NCBI GenBank assembly: GCA_001916065.1
Contig: MNRS01000028.1
Location: 1 to 64,000 of the forward strand
Length of the DNA: 64,000 nucleotides
Direction: 5' to 3'
Origin: Clostridium sp. 28_17
Lineage (GTDB): Bacteria > Bacillota > Clostridia > TANB77 > CAG-508
The translations under genes were made by a program, and so were the position numbers. The first letter of the stretch is position 1. Each line of letters opens with the position of its first letter. The notes below the pieces were generated by a model. It made no database searches, was not told the origin of the DNA, and saw nothing but the letters and a program-made list of their open reading frames with translations. Positions 37,978 through 48,106 of the stretch are shown one piece after another.

Positions 37978-38757
37978 TTATTTTACTTCTTTACATCTTA
38001 CAATTACTCTTAATTTACTATCATCTGTACATGTAATTAATGTTAATTCTTTTCTTCCTCCAGTCAATTGTGTTGTGTCCTTTGTGTCACTTGGGTCTAC
38101 TGTATGTTTATCATATACTTCATAATTTATTGTTCTACCTGTTAAGTCTGTTAATTTTACTGTATCTCCTACTGTTAAATTAGGAACTTTGCTAAAGAAT
38201 TTTGAGTTCCTGTAATTATGTCCTACTATACAGAAATTCCCAACTTCGTTTGGGTCATATCCATGGTATTTTACAGGTGAACTTTTTAATAGTGATTCTG
38301 TTTCTTCTATGCTTCCTGATTGCCCTTGTACAACCGTGTATTTTAAACTGATCTTTGGTACTTCTACTGTTGCTATAATTTTATATTTGTATCCTGCTGC
38401 AGATGTTTTCCATTCTGCTTTGTTGTTTGCAGTTGTTACACTTGATTGTTGTTCTTGTTGATTTTGTTGCTCTTCTTGTTGTGTTTCTTCTTTTGTTCCA
38501 TTAAGTACTACTAATAAAACATCATCTTGTGCTATTGTTGTATCTTCTGTTGTTCCCTCTAGTGTTTTATTCATGTCGTCTAATAATTGTTGTGAAACTT
38601 CTGCACTTTTGTTTCTGTCATATTCAGCATATATGTAAAATGATGTTAGAATTAATACTATAAATACTGATAATATGAAATAAAATTTATATATTTTCTT
38701 TTTTCTTTTTAATTCTGGCGTTATATATAATTTTTCTGTTACTAATATTTGATTCAT
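37978..38757 (-). CDS. Sortase, second copy
   Basis: A 259-residue sortase. Cytoplasmic basic start, membrane helix at about 25-45, a Gln/Glu-rich linker (95-115), and the catalytic barrel: IATVEVPKISLKYTVVQGQS, His in FCIVGHNYRNSKFFSKVPNL near residue 180, Cys in ELTLITCTDDSKLRVIVRCK near residue 246 with Arg downstream. Differs in sequence from the sortase at 21009, so the two may have different substrates. AAGGAGG precedes the ATG. Confidence 0.87.
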   Translation of the reverse strand: MNQILVTEKLYITPELKRKKKIYKFYFILSVFIVLILTSFYIYAEYDRNKSAEVSQQLLDDMNKTLEGTTEDTTIAQDDVLLVVLNGTKEETQQEEQQNQQEQQSSVTTANNKAEWKTSAAGYKYKIIATVEVPKISLKYTVVQGQSGSIEETESLLKSSPVKYHGYDPNEVGNFCIVGHNYRNSKFFSKVPNLTVGDTVKLTDLTGRTINYEVYDKHTVDPSDTKDTTQLTGGRKELTLITCTDDSKLRVIVRCKEVK

Positions 38758-38826
38758 CCTAACCTCCTTACATATTTTTCACTTCATTTTTATTATAACA
38801 TATTTGATTTTTATTTTTAAGTATTT

Positions 38827-39681
38827 TTATAAAATATTTGATATTTTTTCAAATTGTTCTAATGTCAATTCTTCTGGTCTTACGTTTTCCTTTATTCCCA
38901 AAGAGTTTAAAATTTCTGTTCCTTGTGTTTTGTTTTTGAATACACCGTTATTTGTTAGTGAATTTAGTAATGTTTTTCTTTTTTGCATAAACGCGTATTT
39001 TATTATTTTGAACATTTTTTCTTTGTCTTTTGGTTTAACAGTAGGTTCTTTTCTTATATTTAATTTTATTACTTTTGATGTTACTTCTGGTTCAGGTATA
39101 AATGAACTGTTTGGAACTTCCATTATTGCCTCTGAATCTGCATAATAATATACAGAATATGTTATTGCTCCTGTATTTTTTTCTCCGGGTGTTGCTATTA
39201 GTCTGTCTGCTACTTCTTTTTGTATCATTACTGTTATGCTTTCTAGTTCTAACTCTTCTTCTAATAGTTTCATTATTATTGGTGTTGTTATGTAATATGG
39301 TAAATTTGCTACTATTTTTACATTTTTTATTTTGCCTTCTTCTTTTTCTTTTTCTATTATATTTTTTAAATCTACTTTTAGTACATCATTGTTTATTAAT
39401 TCAAAATTATTGTATAATGAGAATCTGTCTTCTAGTATTTGTAACATTTTTGTGTCTAGTTCTATACATATTACTTTTCCTGCTTTTTCTAGTAAGTATT
39501 TTGTTAGTGTTCCTAGACCTGGTCCTATTTCTATTACTAGGTCTTCTTTTTCTATGTTACTACATCCTACTATGTTTTTTACTACTTCTTCATTTATTAA
39601 AAAGTTTTGCCCAAGATTTTTGTTTGCTCTTATGTTGTATTTTTTCATTATAAATCTTGTTTCTTCTAATATATTTTCCAT
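38827..39681 (-). CDS. rsmA: 16S rRNA dimethyladenosine methyltransferase RsmA/KsgA
   Basis: Dimethylates the two adjacent adenines in helix 45 of 16S rRNA using S-adenosylmethionine. Seen: NLGQNFLINEEVVKNIV near residue 19, SAM motif I in LVIEIGPGLGTLTKYLLEKA near 47, acidic loop VICIELDTKMLQ, catalytic motif VANLPYYITTPIIMKLL near 120, and the KsgA C-terminal region (FMQKRKTLLNSL). Length 284 is normal. Confidence 0.96.
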   Translation of the reverse strand: MENILEETRFIMKKYNIRANKNLGQNFLINEEVVKNIVGCSNIEKEDLVIEIGPGLGTLTKYLLEKAGKVICIELDTKMLQILEDRFSLYNNFELINNDVLKVDLKNIIEKEKEEGKIKNVKIVANLPYYITTPIIMKLLEEELELESITVMIQKEVADRLIATPGEKNTGAITYSVYYYADSEAIMEVPNSSFIPEPEVTSKVIKLNIRKEPTVKPKDKEKMFKIIKYAFMQKRKTLLNSLTNNGVFKNKTQGTEILNSLGIKENVRPEELTLEQFEKISNIL

Positions 39682-39836
39682 TTGGTGTCCTTTCTTTTTT
39701 TATTTTTGTGGTTCGTGTCTTTTATTCGAAAGTCGAATTAAAACGTACCTTGTTGGTTATTATACCAATAATTTTGTTTATATTCAAGATTTTATTGATA
39801 TTTTACATAATAATTTTATAGACTGTAAATTGTAAC

Positions 39837-40196
39837 CTATATTATCTGTTTTATATGATTTACATTAAACTTTCCACTTTTTATTAATATTTCCACAACA
39901 TCAAACCTAATAAACTCATTAAACATCTTATTTTTATACAAAAAATATCTAGCAGTTCTGCACAAATGTTTAATCTTTTGTTTTGTTACCGCTTCTGATG
40001 GAAGACCATATCCAACATCACTCCTGCTTTTCACCTCCACAAAAACAACTTCATTTTTATCTTTAGCAATTATATCAATTTCACCCTGTTTGCAATAAAA
40101 ATTTCGTTCTAAAATTATATATCCTTGCTTTTCTAAATATTCAGTTGCAATATCTTCACCTGTATTACCAAACTCTTTTTTTATATGTAATTTCAT
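39837..40196 (-). CDS. YraN family endonuclease-like protein (UPF0102)
   Basis: A 119-residue protein of the restriction-endonuclease-like fold: FGNTGEDIATEYLEKQGYII, then QGEIDIIAKDKNEVVFVEVK with the Asp and E-x-K catalytic triad, then SRSDVGYGLPSEAVTKQKI. The family is universally conserved near dprA and comM, function unclear. The start is ATG 40196, eight bases behind AGGAGG; longer in-frame extensions upstream are not supported. It follows dprA by 40 bases. Confidence 0.9.
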   Translation of the reverse strand: MKLHIKKEFGNTGEDIATEYLEKQGYIILERNFYCKQGEIDIIAKDKNEVVFVEVKSRSDVGYGLPSEAVTKQKIKHLCRTARYFLYKNKMFNEFIRFDVVEILIKSGKFNVNHIKQII

Positions 40197-40236
40197 TTTT
40201 TCATTCCTCCTAGGTCCATTTTTGCACCTTATATTT

Positions 40237-41092
40237 TTAGCATTTTTTATAATTGTTTCCCGGAAGCGACACAATTTTTTCTTCAAGTTCAAGCATCATT
40301 AATTTTGCATTTATTTCACTAATTGACAAATTCAATTTTTTAGCGATTTCATTAATATGTATTGGTTCATCATAACTTAAAATATCATAAATTTCCTTAA
40401 ATTCTGGTTCCACATTTTTCTCTTTTTGTACTTCTACTTTTATTAAATCCAATTCAGGATAATTTTCTATAATATCCTCTACATTTGTTACTAAAAACGC
40501 TCCCTCTTGTATTAATTTATTAGGCGTTATACCTTTTGAGTTTTCTAAACTTGACGGAATGCAAAATACATTTTTTTCTTGTTCTTTAGCAAGTCGTGCC
40601 GTTACACTTGTTCCACTTCTATATCCCCCTTCCACCACCAATGTTCCTATTGATAGTCCTGCTACAATTCTGTTTCTTTCTAAAAAATAATTGTATTCTG
40701 CTTTTTCATTTTCTTCATATTCACTTATAACAAGTCCATCATTTTCCAATATTTGCTCATATAATTTTATATTATTTTCTGGAAATATATTTTTAAATCC
40801 ACATGGCAAAACTGCTATTGTTTTTCCATATGCTTCTAAGGTTGCACTATGTGCTATTCCATCTATTCCTTCTGCCATTCCGCTTATAATTGTTAATCCA
40901 TATTGGCTAAGTTCAGTTGCAAATTTTTTTGTCATTTTTTTGCCATATTTTGATGGTTTTCTTGAACCAATTATTGATATTCCGTTTTGTTTTTAATAAT
41001 TCTATGTTTCCTTTTGCATATATTTTTTTCGGTGGTTTTTTTATATTTTTTAATTGCTCTGGATATCTTGGGTTCTCAATATCTATTTCCAT
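40237..41092 (-). CDS. dprA: DNA-processing protein DprA, +1 frameshift at CGG
   Basis: Protects incoming single-stranded DNA and loads RecA in transformation. The N-terminal part (ATG 41092, GGAGATG upstream) reads NPRYPEQLKNIKKPPKKIYA and GNIELLKTK; an in-frame CGG at 40984-40982 breaks the frame; skipping one base gives GISIIGSRKPSKYGKKMTKK and then the Rossmann core (LTIISGMAEGIDGIAHSATL, AVLPCGFKNIFPENN, LSIGTLVVEGGYRSGTSVTA) and the C-terminal winged helix. The repaired protein has 284 residues; it lacks the N-terminal SAM-like domain of longer DprA. Without the shift only 15 or so wrong residues would follow the CGG. Confidence 0.9.
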
Positions 41093-41196
41093 ATAACTTC
41101 ATCTCCATCTGCTTAATTTTTTTATATTTTTTTAAACCTTTACATTCATAGTTCCTAAAAATATTGTGTGTTGTTTTTTCATTGATAGTTGTATGT

Positions 41197-42736
41197 TTAA
41201 AATTTATCTCCATATTTTCTATCTAAATTTCTATATTGAATAGCCTCTAAAATATGTTGTTTTTCAATATTTTCTTTTTCCTCTAAATCTGCAATTGTTC
41301 TCGCAACCTTTAAAATTTTAGAATATGCCCTTGCACTCAGTCCTAATTTATTAAAAGCCTGTTCTAATATTTTTTTTGACTGCTCATCAATTTGGCAATA
41401 TTTTTCGAGCATTTGTGGTGTAAGTTCTGCATTTGAATATATTCCTGTATTTTTATATCTTAAGTATTGAATTCTTCTAGCATTATTTACTCTCTGCTTT
41501 ATTTTTGCAGATTTTTCTGATTTTATATTAGAGTTCAATTTTTGATATTTCACTGGTTTTACTTCAACATGTAAGTCTATTCTGTCTAGCAATGGTCCAC
41601 TAATTCTATTTAAATATTTTTGAATTGATGTTTCTGTGCAATTGCAGTTTTTTTCTTCACTTCCATAATATCCACATGGACAGGGATTCATACTTGCTAC
41701 AAGCATGAAGTTTGCTGGATATTCCACCTTTGAATATAATCTTGATATTGATACTTTTTTGTCTTCTAGTGGTCCTCTTAACACTTCTAATGTTGCTCTA
41801 TTAAATTCTGGTAACTCGTCTAAAAATAGAACTCCATTGTGTGCTAAACTTATTTCACCAGGTATTGGATTTCTTCCTCCTCCTATCATTGATGTTGGCG
41901 ATATTGTATGATATGGGCTTCTAAATGGTCTTGTTGTTACTATTCCAACATCATTATCCAAAATTCCAGAAATACTGTGTATTTTTGTTACCTCTAATGC
42001 TTCTTCAAATGTTAAATCTGGTAAAATGCTTGGTATTCTTTCTGAAATCATTGTCTTACCACATCCAGGTGAACCAATAAGAACGCAGTTGTGTCCGACC
42101 TGCTGCTGCTATTTCTAAGGCTCTTTTTACATTTTCTTGACCTTTTACATCTGCAAAATCTAATTGTTCTTTTTTCTTTTTACTAAATATTTTTAGAATA
42201 TCAACTTGAACTTTTTCTATTTTTTTATCTCCATTTAGATAATCTATTACTTCTTGTAAATTTCGTACTCCTATTATCTCTAATCCCTGTAATACTGCTG
42301 CTTCCCTTTCGTTTACTTTTGGCAATATTACTCTTCTTATTCCTAAATTCATTGCTTCTATACACATAGGTAATACTCCATTTATTCTATTTATTTTCCC
42401 ATCTAATGAAAGTTCACCTATAAATATGGTGTTTTCTAATTTATTGTTAATTATTTCATTTTGTGCAAGCAATATTCCTATAGCCATTGGCAAGTCATAA
42501 CTTGTTCCTTCTTTTTTTGTACTTGCAGGTGCTAAATTTATTATAATTCTTCTACTTGGTAATTCTATGTTGGAATTTTTTATTGCAGATTTTATTCTTT
42601 CTTTTGATTCTCGTACACTTGTGTCTGGCAACCCCACTATATCAAATGATGGTAAACCTCCTGTTATGTCTGTTTGTACTTCTACTAAATTACCTTCTAT
42701 TCCAATTAAAGATATTGTTTTTACATTTGATATCAT
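41197..42736 (-). CDS. comM: ComM/YifB family Mg-chelatase-like AAA+ ATPase, +1 frameshift at CGG
   Basis: Helicase-like ATPase that promotes branch migration during transformation. N-terminal ChlI-like domain (residues 1-180, TDITGGLPSFDIVGLPDTSV, INLAPASTKKEGTSYDLPMA). Frame is lost at EIAAAG, just before the Walker A loop, at an in-frame CGG (42097-42095). Skipping one base yields GHNCVLIGSPGCGKTM, the expected Walker A. Downstream: Walker B GVLFLDELPEFNRATLEVL, the Cys-rich MNPCPCGYYGSEEKNCNCT, sensor and C-terminal helical domain. The repaired protein has 512 residues, normal for the family. An unrepaired product would have no ATPase site. Confidence 0.92.
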
Positions 42737-42817
42737 AATTTTTTCCTTTCTTTTTAAATTTTTATTGATTTTTAGACATGTTTAATATAAAATAATGTTA
42801 TAATTTTAAACAAAAGA

Positions 42818-45091
42818 GTGGTGAAAATATTGGAGAAAAAAAATAAACCGAAAAAAACAAAAAATATAGATAAAAAAGTTACAAAAATAAATACGGAGTT
42901 CAAATCTCAAAACTTTATATATACCAAAAAAATCAAAACAATATTTATAGTAATTATTTTAATTATAGCAATATTGATAGGAAGAATTGGATTTTTGCAA
43001 TTTGTACAAGGTACTTATTTAAAAGAAATGGCATATAATCAGCAATCTATAAATCAAATAATTAGTCCTAAAAGAGGTGCCATATATGATTCTACTGGGC
43101 AAACTCTTGCAACAAGTGCTTCTGTTGACACAATAACAATTAATCCTGAAAAAATTAAAGATTCAAAAAATAGTGATAATACTCAGGCTTTAAAAGAGAA
43201 AGTTGCTAAGGCTTTTTCAGACATTTTCCAACTTGATTATGATGAAACTTTGAAAAAAGTCACAAGCAATTCAAAGGTGGAAACCATCGCAAAAAAAGTT
43301 GAACAGGATAAAGTTGACCAGTTAAAAAAATGGATGGAAGATAACAAAGTTACTAATGGCATTAATATAGATGAAGATACAAAGAGATATTATCCAAATG
43401 GAACTGTTCTTTCTCAAGTTCTTGGTTCTTGTGGTAGTGATAATCAAGGTTTATCTGGCATCGAGAACAAGTGGGAGGATGTTTTGTCTGGAACACCTGG
43501 TAAAATTGTAAGTTCAAAAAGTGCAAGTCAAGAGGAGATTCCAAATACAGAAGAAACATATATTGCTGCAGAAGATGGTAGTGATTTAACTCTTACTATT
43601 GATTTGAATATTCAAAAAATAGTTGAGAAATATTTACAACAAGCAGTTGATAATAACAATGTTGAAAATGGTGGAAGTTGTATTGTTATGAACCCTAAAA
43701 CTGGTGATATTTTAGCAATGGCAAATTATCCAAATTACGATTTAAATAGTCCTTTTACACCAAATTCATATCTTGCAAAAACATATGATTCGTTAAATTC
43801 GGAGGAAAAAACTAATGCTATTTACAAAATGTGGTCTAATAAGGCTATTTCCGAATTATATGAACCTGGTTCTGTTTTTAAATTGATTACTGCTTCTACT
43901 GCTTTGGAAGAAAATATTACTGGTACAGATGTTGCTGGAGATTTCCATTGTTCTGGCTCAGAAACAGTAGATGGCGTAAAAATAAGTTGTTGGAAAACTG
44001 ATGGTTCACATGGTTCACAATCTTTAAGAAAAGCATTGGAAAATTCATGTAACCCTGCTCTTATCCAATTAGGTTCAAGAATTGGTACTGCAACATTATA
44101 TAAATATTATAAATCTTTTGGGTTATTCGATAAAACAGGTATTGACCTACCTGGTGAAGCAAATTCAATCTTTAAAGAAGAATCTACTGTAATACCTGTT
44201 GAAAGGGCAACTTATTCTTTTGGGCAACGTTTTAGTATTACACCTTTACAAATGATTACGGCAATTTCTGCTATTGCTAATAATGGTGTTCTAATGAAGC
44301 CTAGAATTGTAAAATCTATTACTAATACTGATACAGGTGCTGTTACAAATATTGATACTGAGGAAGTTAGACAAGTTATTTCTACTGAAACTGCTTCAAA
44401 AGTAAAATCAATGATGCAATCTGTTGTTGAGGAAGGTACTGGTAAAAGAGGGGCAGTTACTGGTTATACTGTTGGTGGAAAAACTGGTACTTCTGAACCA
44501 AGAGCCGGTAGAGAAGATATAGATGGTTATGTTGCTACATATGTTGCAATTTCACCTGTTGAAGATACTCAGGTTGTTTTATTACTTAATTTGTATAAAC
44601 CTCCAAAAAGCAATCACCAAGGTGGTACTTTAGCTGGGCCTGTAGTTTCACAAATGCTAACTGAAATTTTACCTTTACTAGGTATACCTTCTAATGCTGA
44701 TTCTTCTGACGATGCAGATTTAATTACTGTACCTGAGGTTAGAAATAAAACTATTGCTGAGGCTGAAAAAGTTCTTAAAAATGCTGGTTTTGAAGTGAAA
44801 ATATCTACTTCTAATGATAAAAATAATACTTTAGTTAAAGATCAAGTTCCAAAGCCTGGAATTTCTTTACAAAAAAGCTCTACCATTATGTTATATGACC
44901 AAGATACAAGAACATCTACTACTGTTCCTGATTTAACTGGAAAGAGTAAATACCAAGCAACTAGCGAATTAAAAAATGCTAACCTTAATATTAGTGTTGA
45001 AGGCACAGGTACTGTTGTTTCACAAGACCCACCTAAAGGTTCTAGTGTTGATGCAGGTACTGTTGTAAAAGTAACATTAAAGCAATTATAA
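42818..45091 (+). CDS. spoVD: SpoVD/PBP2x-type penicillin-binding transpeptidase with two PASTA domains
   Basis: Class B peptidoglycan transpeptidase, 757 residues. Basic cytoplasmic start, membrane helix at about 38-58, dimerisation/pedestal domain to about 240, transpeptidase domain with the three active-site motifs: Ser-x-x-Lys in YEPGSVFKLITAS near residue 350, Ser-x-Asn in LENSCNPALIQLG near 408, and KTG in GGKTGTSEPRAGR near 557. Two C-terminal PASTA repeats (VPEVRNKTIAEAEKVLKNAG and VPDLTGKSKYQATSELKNAN). PASTA-bearing PBPs of this type are SpoVD, for cortex synthesis, or PBP2x. Start uncertain: GTG 42818 or, better spaced from GTGGTG, TTG 42830. Confidence 0.9.
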   Translation: MVKILEKKNKPKKTKNIDKKVTKINTEFKSQNFIYTKKIKTIFIVIILIIAILIGRIGFLQFVQGTYLKEMAYNQQSINQIISPKRGAIYDSTGQTLATSASVDTITINPEKIKDSKNSDNTQALKEKVAKAFSDIFQLDYDETLKKVTSNSKVETIAKKVEQDKVDQLKKWMEDNKVTNGINIDEDTKRYYPNGTVLSQVLGSCGSDNQGLSGIENKWEDVLSGTPGKIVSSKSASQEEIPNTEETYIAAEDGSDLTLTIDLNIQKIVEKYLQQAVDNNNVENGGSCIVMNPKTGDILAMANYPNYDLNSPFTPNSYLAKTYDSLNSEEKTNAIYKMWSNKAISELYEPGSVFKLITASTALEENITGTDVAGDFHCSGSETVDGVKISCWKTDGSHGSQSLRKALENSCNPALIQLGSRIGTATLYKYYKSFGLFDKTGIDLPGEANSIFKEESTVIPVERATYSFGQRFSITPLQMITAISAIANNGVLMKPRIVKSITNTDTGAVTNIDTEEVRQVISTETASKVKSMMQSVVEEGTGKRGAVTGYTVGGKTGTSEPRAGREDIDGYVATYVAISPVEDTQVVLLLNLYKPPKSNHQGGTLAGPVVSQMLTEILPLLGIPSNADSSDDADLITVPEVRNKTIAEAEKVLKNAGFEVKISTSNDKNNTLVKDQVPKPGISLQKSSTIMLYDQDTRTSTTVPDLTGKSKYQATSELKNANLNISVEGTGTVVSQDPPKGSSVDAGTVVKVTLKQL

Positions 45092-45117
45092 TATAAATTA
45101 ATATTTATGTAATTTTA

Positions 45118-45140
45118 AGAGGGATTTTATCCCTCTTTTT
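45118..45140. terminator. Bidirectional terminator between spoVD and the second Rpn gene
   Basis: AAGAGGG/CCCTCTTT hairpin with a 7-base loop and TTTTT on the plus strand; A-rich on the other side so it may also serve the convergent gene at 45139. Confidence 0.8.
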
Positions 45141-45774
45141 ATTCCATTTTTTCTTTTATCCAATAATCTTCTGCTTTTTCATCTAATGCTCTTATAAATT
45201 CATTTTGTTGTTTTATTTTTTTTAGTGTTTTTTCATCACATCCTTTTAGGTATTGAAGCCATTGTTCTCTTTCTGTCATATTTTCTCTATCATAACATCT
45301 AAATTTAGGTAATTCTATTGCTTTCATTTCTATTTCTTCTAACTGAATGTCTCCTTGGTTTGTTTTTATTCTTATTGTTTTTTCACATTCCTTTGATGCA
45401 AAATAATTAAAGTCCAATAAATTTATTGTTATTGTTTTAGCAAATTCTCTATTGCCATCATATTCTTGTTGATTTAGATGTATTTGTGAATAGTATAAAA
45501 GCATTTTTGTTTGTACATATATTCCATCTATAAATTGGATTCCTACGTTCATTTCTTCGTTTTCATTTGTTTTTATTCTTACATCAGCTATCCCAAACTT
45601 TTCTTCACTTGGCAAGTATTTTTCTTTTTTTGTTAAGTATGGATTTAATTCTATTTCTTTTATTTTTATATTTAATATTGCTTCTATAAAATTTTTTAGA
45701 ATGCTTAAACTTTCTTCAGAATTTAGTATTTTTCTGAATACATAATTACTATTTGATATAAATTTTCGGTTCAT
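45139..45774 (-). CDS. Short Rpn-like PD-(D/E)XK nuclease-family protein, active site altered
   Basis: A 211-residue protein of the PDDEXK nuclease family transposase group: NSNYVFRKILNSEESLSILK (core helix), FGIADVRIKTNENEEMNVGI (acidic strand and second strand), QTKMLLYYSQIHLNQQEYDG, and a closing block with REQWLQYLKGCDEKTLKKI. In active members the second strand reads E-x-Q; here it is G-I-Q, so the acidic residue is missing and catalysis is doubtful. Single gene, ending at a bidirectional terminator. Confidence 0.78.
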   Translation of the reverse strand: MNRKFISNSNYVFRKILNSEESLSILKNFIEAILNIKIKEIELNPYLTKKEKYLPSEEKFGIADVRIKTNENEEMNVGIQFIDGIYVQTKMLLYYSQIHLNQQEYDGNREFAKTITINLLDFNYFASKECEKTIRIKTNQGDIQLEEIEMKAIELPKFRCYDRENMTEREQWLQYLKGCDEKTLKKIKQQNEFIRALDEKAEDYWIKEKME

Positions 45775-45932
45775 TTACTTTTTTCCACCTCCTTTTTAGC
45801 TAAATAAATTGGATTTTGAATTAGAACTAATATTTTTGAATTAAAATGTATTACGATTTAAAAAATTTAATTAGATTATAGTATCTTATTTTATCTGTGT
45901 CAATATTTTTTTGTTTTTTTCTTAAAAAATTG

Positions 45933-45966
45933 ACCGCAAAATTCGACATTTTTAGAACTTTGCGGT
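45933..45966 (-). terminator. Terminator of the ispG-ispH operon
   Basis: 8-bp perfect stem ACCGCAAA/TTTGCGGT with an 18-base loop, followed on the minus strand by CAATTTTTT, eight bases past the ispH stop. Confidence 0.8.
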
Positions 45967-45973
45967 TTGTCTT

Positions 45974-46837
45974 TTATAATCCCTTTAAATATTTTTCTAC
46001 TTCTTCTATGCTTTTTTGTGGTGTTGATGCTCCTGCCATTATGCCTATTTTTTCTTCTTTTTTTATTTCATTTTGAAATTTTTCTAATTCTTTGTAGTCT
46101 TCTATACATACTGCTTTTTTACAATTTTCTTGTGCTACTTCATACAATTTTTTTGTATTTGAACTATTTTTTCCACCTATTATTATCATCATATCCACTT
46201 TTTTTGATAATTCTTTTGTTTCAATTTGTCTTTGTTCTGTTGTTGCACATATTGTATTTTTTATAACTAATTCTATGTTTCTAGGAAATTCATTTTCAAT
46301 TATTTCTCTTATAATATAAAATTTTTCTAAACTATATGTTGTTTGCGAGATTACTAAAAGTTTCTTTATTTCTGTTTTTTCAAGTTTTTCTAATGCTTTT
46401 AGTGCATCGTCTTCTTTTTCTATTATGTATGAATTTTTTGAGCAATGGCTTATTGTTCCTAAGTTTTCTGGATGTTTTTTGCTACCACATAAAAATATAA
46501 AATATCCTTTTTTAGCATATTCTTCTGCTATTTTGTGTATTTTTAAAACATTTGGACATGTATAGTCTTTTAATTCTATATTTTTTTGTTGTGCTTTTTC
46601 ATAAATTTCTTTTGGAACTCCATGTGCTCTTATTATTGTTGTTCCTTTTGCACTATTTATATCTTCTACAAATGTAATTCCTTTATTTTTTAGGTCTTCT
46701 ACAACTTGTTTGTTATGTACTATTTCTCCTAAGCAATATACTGGTGTTTTAGAATTTTTTATTTCGTTTTCTGCTCCTTCTACTGCTCTTTTTACTCCAT
46801 AACAGAATCCGGCTGTTTTTCCAATTAATATTTTCAT
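45974..46837 (-). CDS. ispH: 4-hydroxy-3-methylbut-2-enyl diphosphate reductase IspH
   Basis: Last step of the MEP isoprenoid pathway; a [4Fe-4S] enzyme giving IPP and DMAPP. The three cluster cysteines are in TAGFCYGVKRAVEGA (residue 12), DYTCPNVLKIHKIAEEY and KNTICATTEQRQ; other family motifs are TTIIRAHGVPKEIYEKA and MAGASTPQKSIEEVEKYL. Length 287 matches the stand-alone form; the S1-domain fusion common in Clostridia is absent. It is directly downstream of ispG, the preceding pathway enzyme. Confidence 0.96.
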   Translation of the reverse strand: MKILIGKTAGFCYGVKRAVEGAENEIKNSKTPVYCLGEIVHNKQVVEDLKNKGITFVEDINSAKGTTIIRAHGVPKEIYEKAQQKNIELKDYTCPNVLKIHKIAEEYAKKGYFIFLCGSKKHPENLGTISHCSKNSYIIEKEDDALKALEKLEKTEIKKLLVISQTTYSLEKFYIIREIIENEFPRNIELVIKNTICATTEQRQIETKELSKKVDMMIIIGGKNSSNTKKLYEVAQENCKKAVCIEDYKELEKFQNEIKKEEKIGIMAGASTPQKSIEEVEKYLKGL

Positions 46838-46903
46838 TATAACGCCTCTCTTTTTTAACTGAAATTTCTTTAATTTTTTCGCTTTGTTCTTAAGTAAATC
46901 CTT

Positions 46904-47968
46904 TTATTTATTTTTTATCATTTCTAATATTTCTTTTTTCAATTCTTCTACGATTTTATCTTGTGGTATTTTTCTAATTATTTTTCCTTTTTTGAATAGC
47001 AATCCTTCTTTTATACCACCGGCTATCCCTATATCTGCATTTCTGGCTTCTCCTGGTCCATTTACAGCACATCCCATAACTGCTACTGTTATGTCGGCTT
47101 CTATTGTTTGTAAAAAATCTTCTACTTCTTTTGCTATTGGGATTAAATCTATTTGTGTTCTTCCACATGTTGGGCAAGCCACTAATGTTGGTGAATTTTT
47201 ATATAAATTGCAGTCTTTTAAAATTTCTTTGGCAACTTTTATTTCTTTTATTGGGTCGTCTGAAAGCGATACTCTAAGTGTATCTCCTATTCCTTCTCTT
47301 AGTAAAATTCCAAGTCCTATGCTTGATTTTATTGTTCCACTAAATTCTGTTCCAGCTTCTGTTATTCCTAAGTGTAATGGGCAGTCAAATGTTTTTGAGG
47401 CCTCTTCGTATGCAGATATACATAAGTCTAAGTTTGATGCTTTTAATGATATTGCATAATCATAGAAGTCTAGTTTTTCTAGTATTTCTACGTGTTTTCT
47501 TGCACTTTCTACCATTGCTTGTGCAGTGGGTTTACCATCATATTTTTCTAGCAAGTCTTTTTCTAATGAGCCTGCATTTACTCCTATTCTAATTGGTATG
47601 TTTTTTTCTTTGCATTTGTCTACAACCATTTTTACTCTTTCTTCTGAGCCTATATTCCCTGGATTAATTCGTACTTTGTCTACTCCTGCTTCAATTGCTT
47701 CTAGTGCTATTCTATAGTCAAAATGGATATCTGCAACTATTGGTATGTGTATTTGTTCTTTTATTTGTTTTATTGCTTTTGCATCTTCTATGTCTAAACA
47801 TGCTACTCTTATTATTTCACATCCTGCTTTTTCTAATTCTAATATTTGTTTTACTGTTGATGTTACATCTTTTGTTTTTGTGTTGCACATTGATTGTATT
47901 ACTACTTTATTTTGCCCTCCTATTTGTACATTTCCTACCATTATTTTTCTTGTATTTTCTCTTTTCAT
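46904..47968 (-). CDS. ispG: 4-hydroxy-3-methylbut-2-en-1-yl diphosphate synthase IspG
   Basis: Penultimate step of the MEP pathway, converting MEcPP to HMBPP with a [4Fe-4S] cluster. N-terminal TIM barrel with [36 protein letters not shown] and [15 protein letters not shown]-terminal cluster domain with Cys in [15 protein letters not shown] and [20 protein letters not shown]. Length 354 is normal. Lies 66 bases upstream of ispH, so substrate channels from one gene product to the next. Confidence 0.97.
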   Translation of the reverse strand: MKRENTRKIMVGNVQIGGQNKVVIQSMCNTKTKDVTSTVKQILELEKAGCEIIRVACLDIEDAKAIKQIKEQIHIPIVADIHFDYRIALEAIEAGVDKVRINPGNIGSEERVKMVVDKCKEKNIPIRIGVNAGSLEKDLLEKYDGKPTAQAMVESARKHVEILEKLDFYDYAISLKASNLDLCISAYEEASKTFDCPLHLGITEAGTEFSGTIKSSIGLGILLREGIGDTLRVSLSDDPIKEIKVAKEILKDCNLYKNSPTLVACPTCGRTQIDLIPIAKEVEDFLQTIEADITVAVMGCAVNGPGEARNADIGIAGGIKEGLLFKKGKIIRKIPQDKIVEELKKEILEMIKNK

Positions 47969-48106
47969 CTTTCATCCTTTTCCTTTTTTATTTGTATTTT
48001 TTTGTATTTTTTCGCTTTTATTTAATCACATTTTTCAACAAATTTCAACAAAAAATAGAAAGAATATTTGGGCTATTGTTGCCTTTTTTTATTCTTTCTA
48101 TTTCTT

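Noticed and set aside
45933..45966. Possible Spo0A box (TTCGACA) downstream of ispH
   Set aside because: It lies in the loop of a clear terminator hairpin and as a single heptamer is not convincing.
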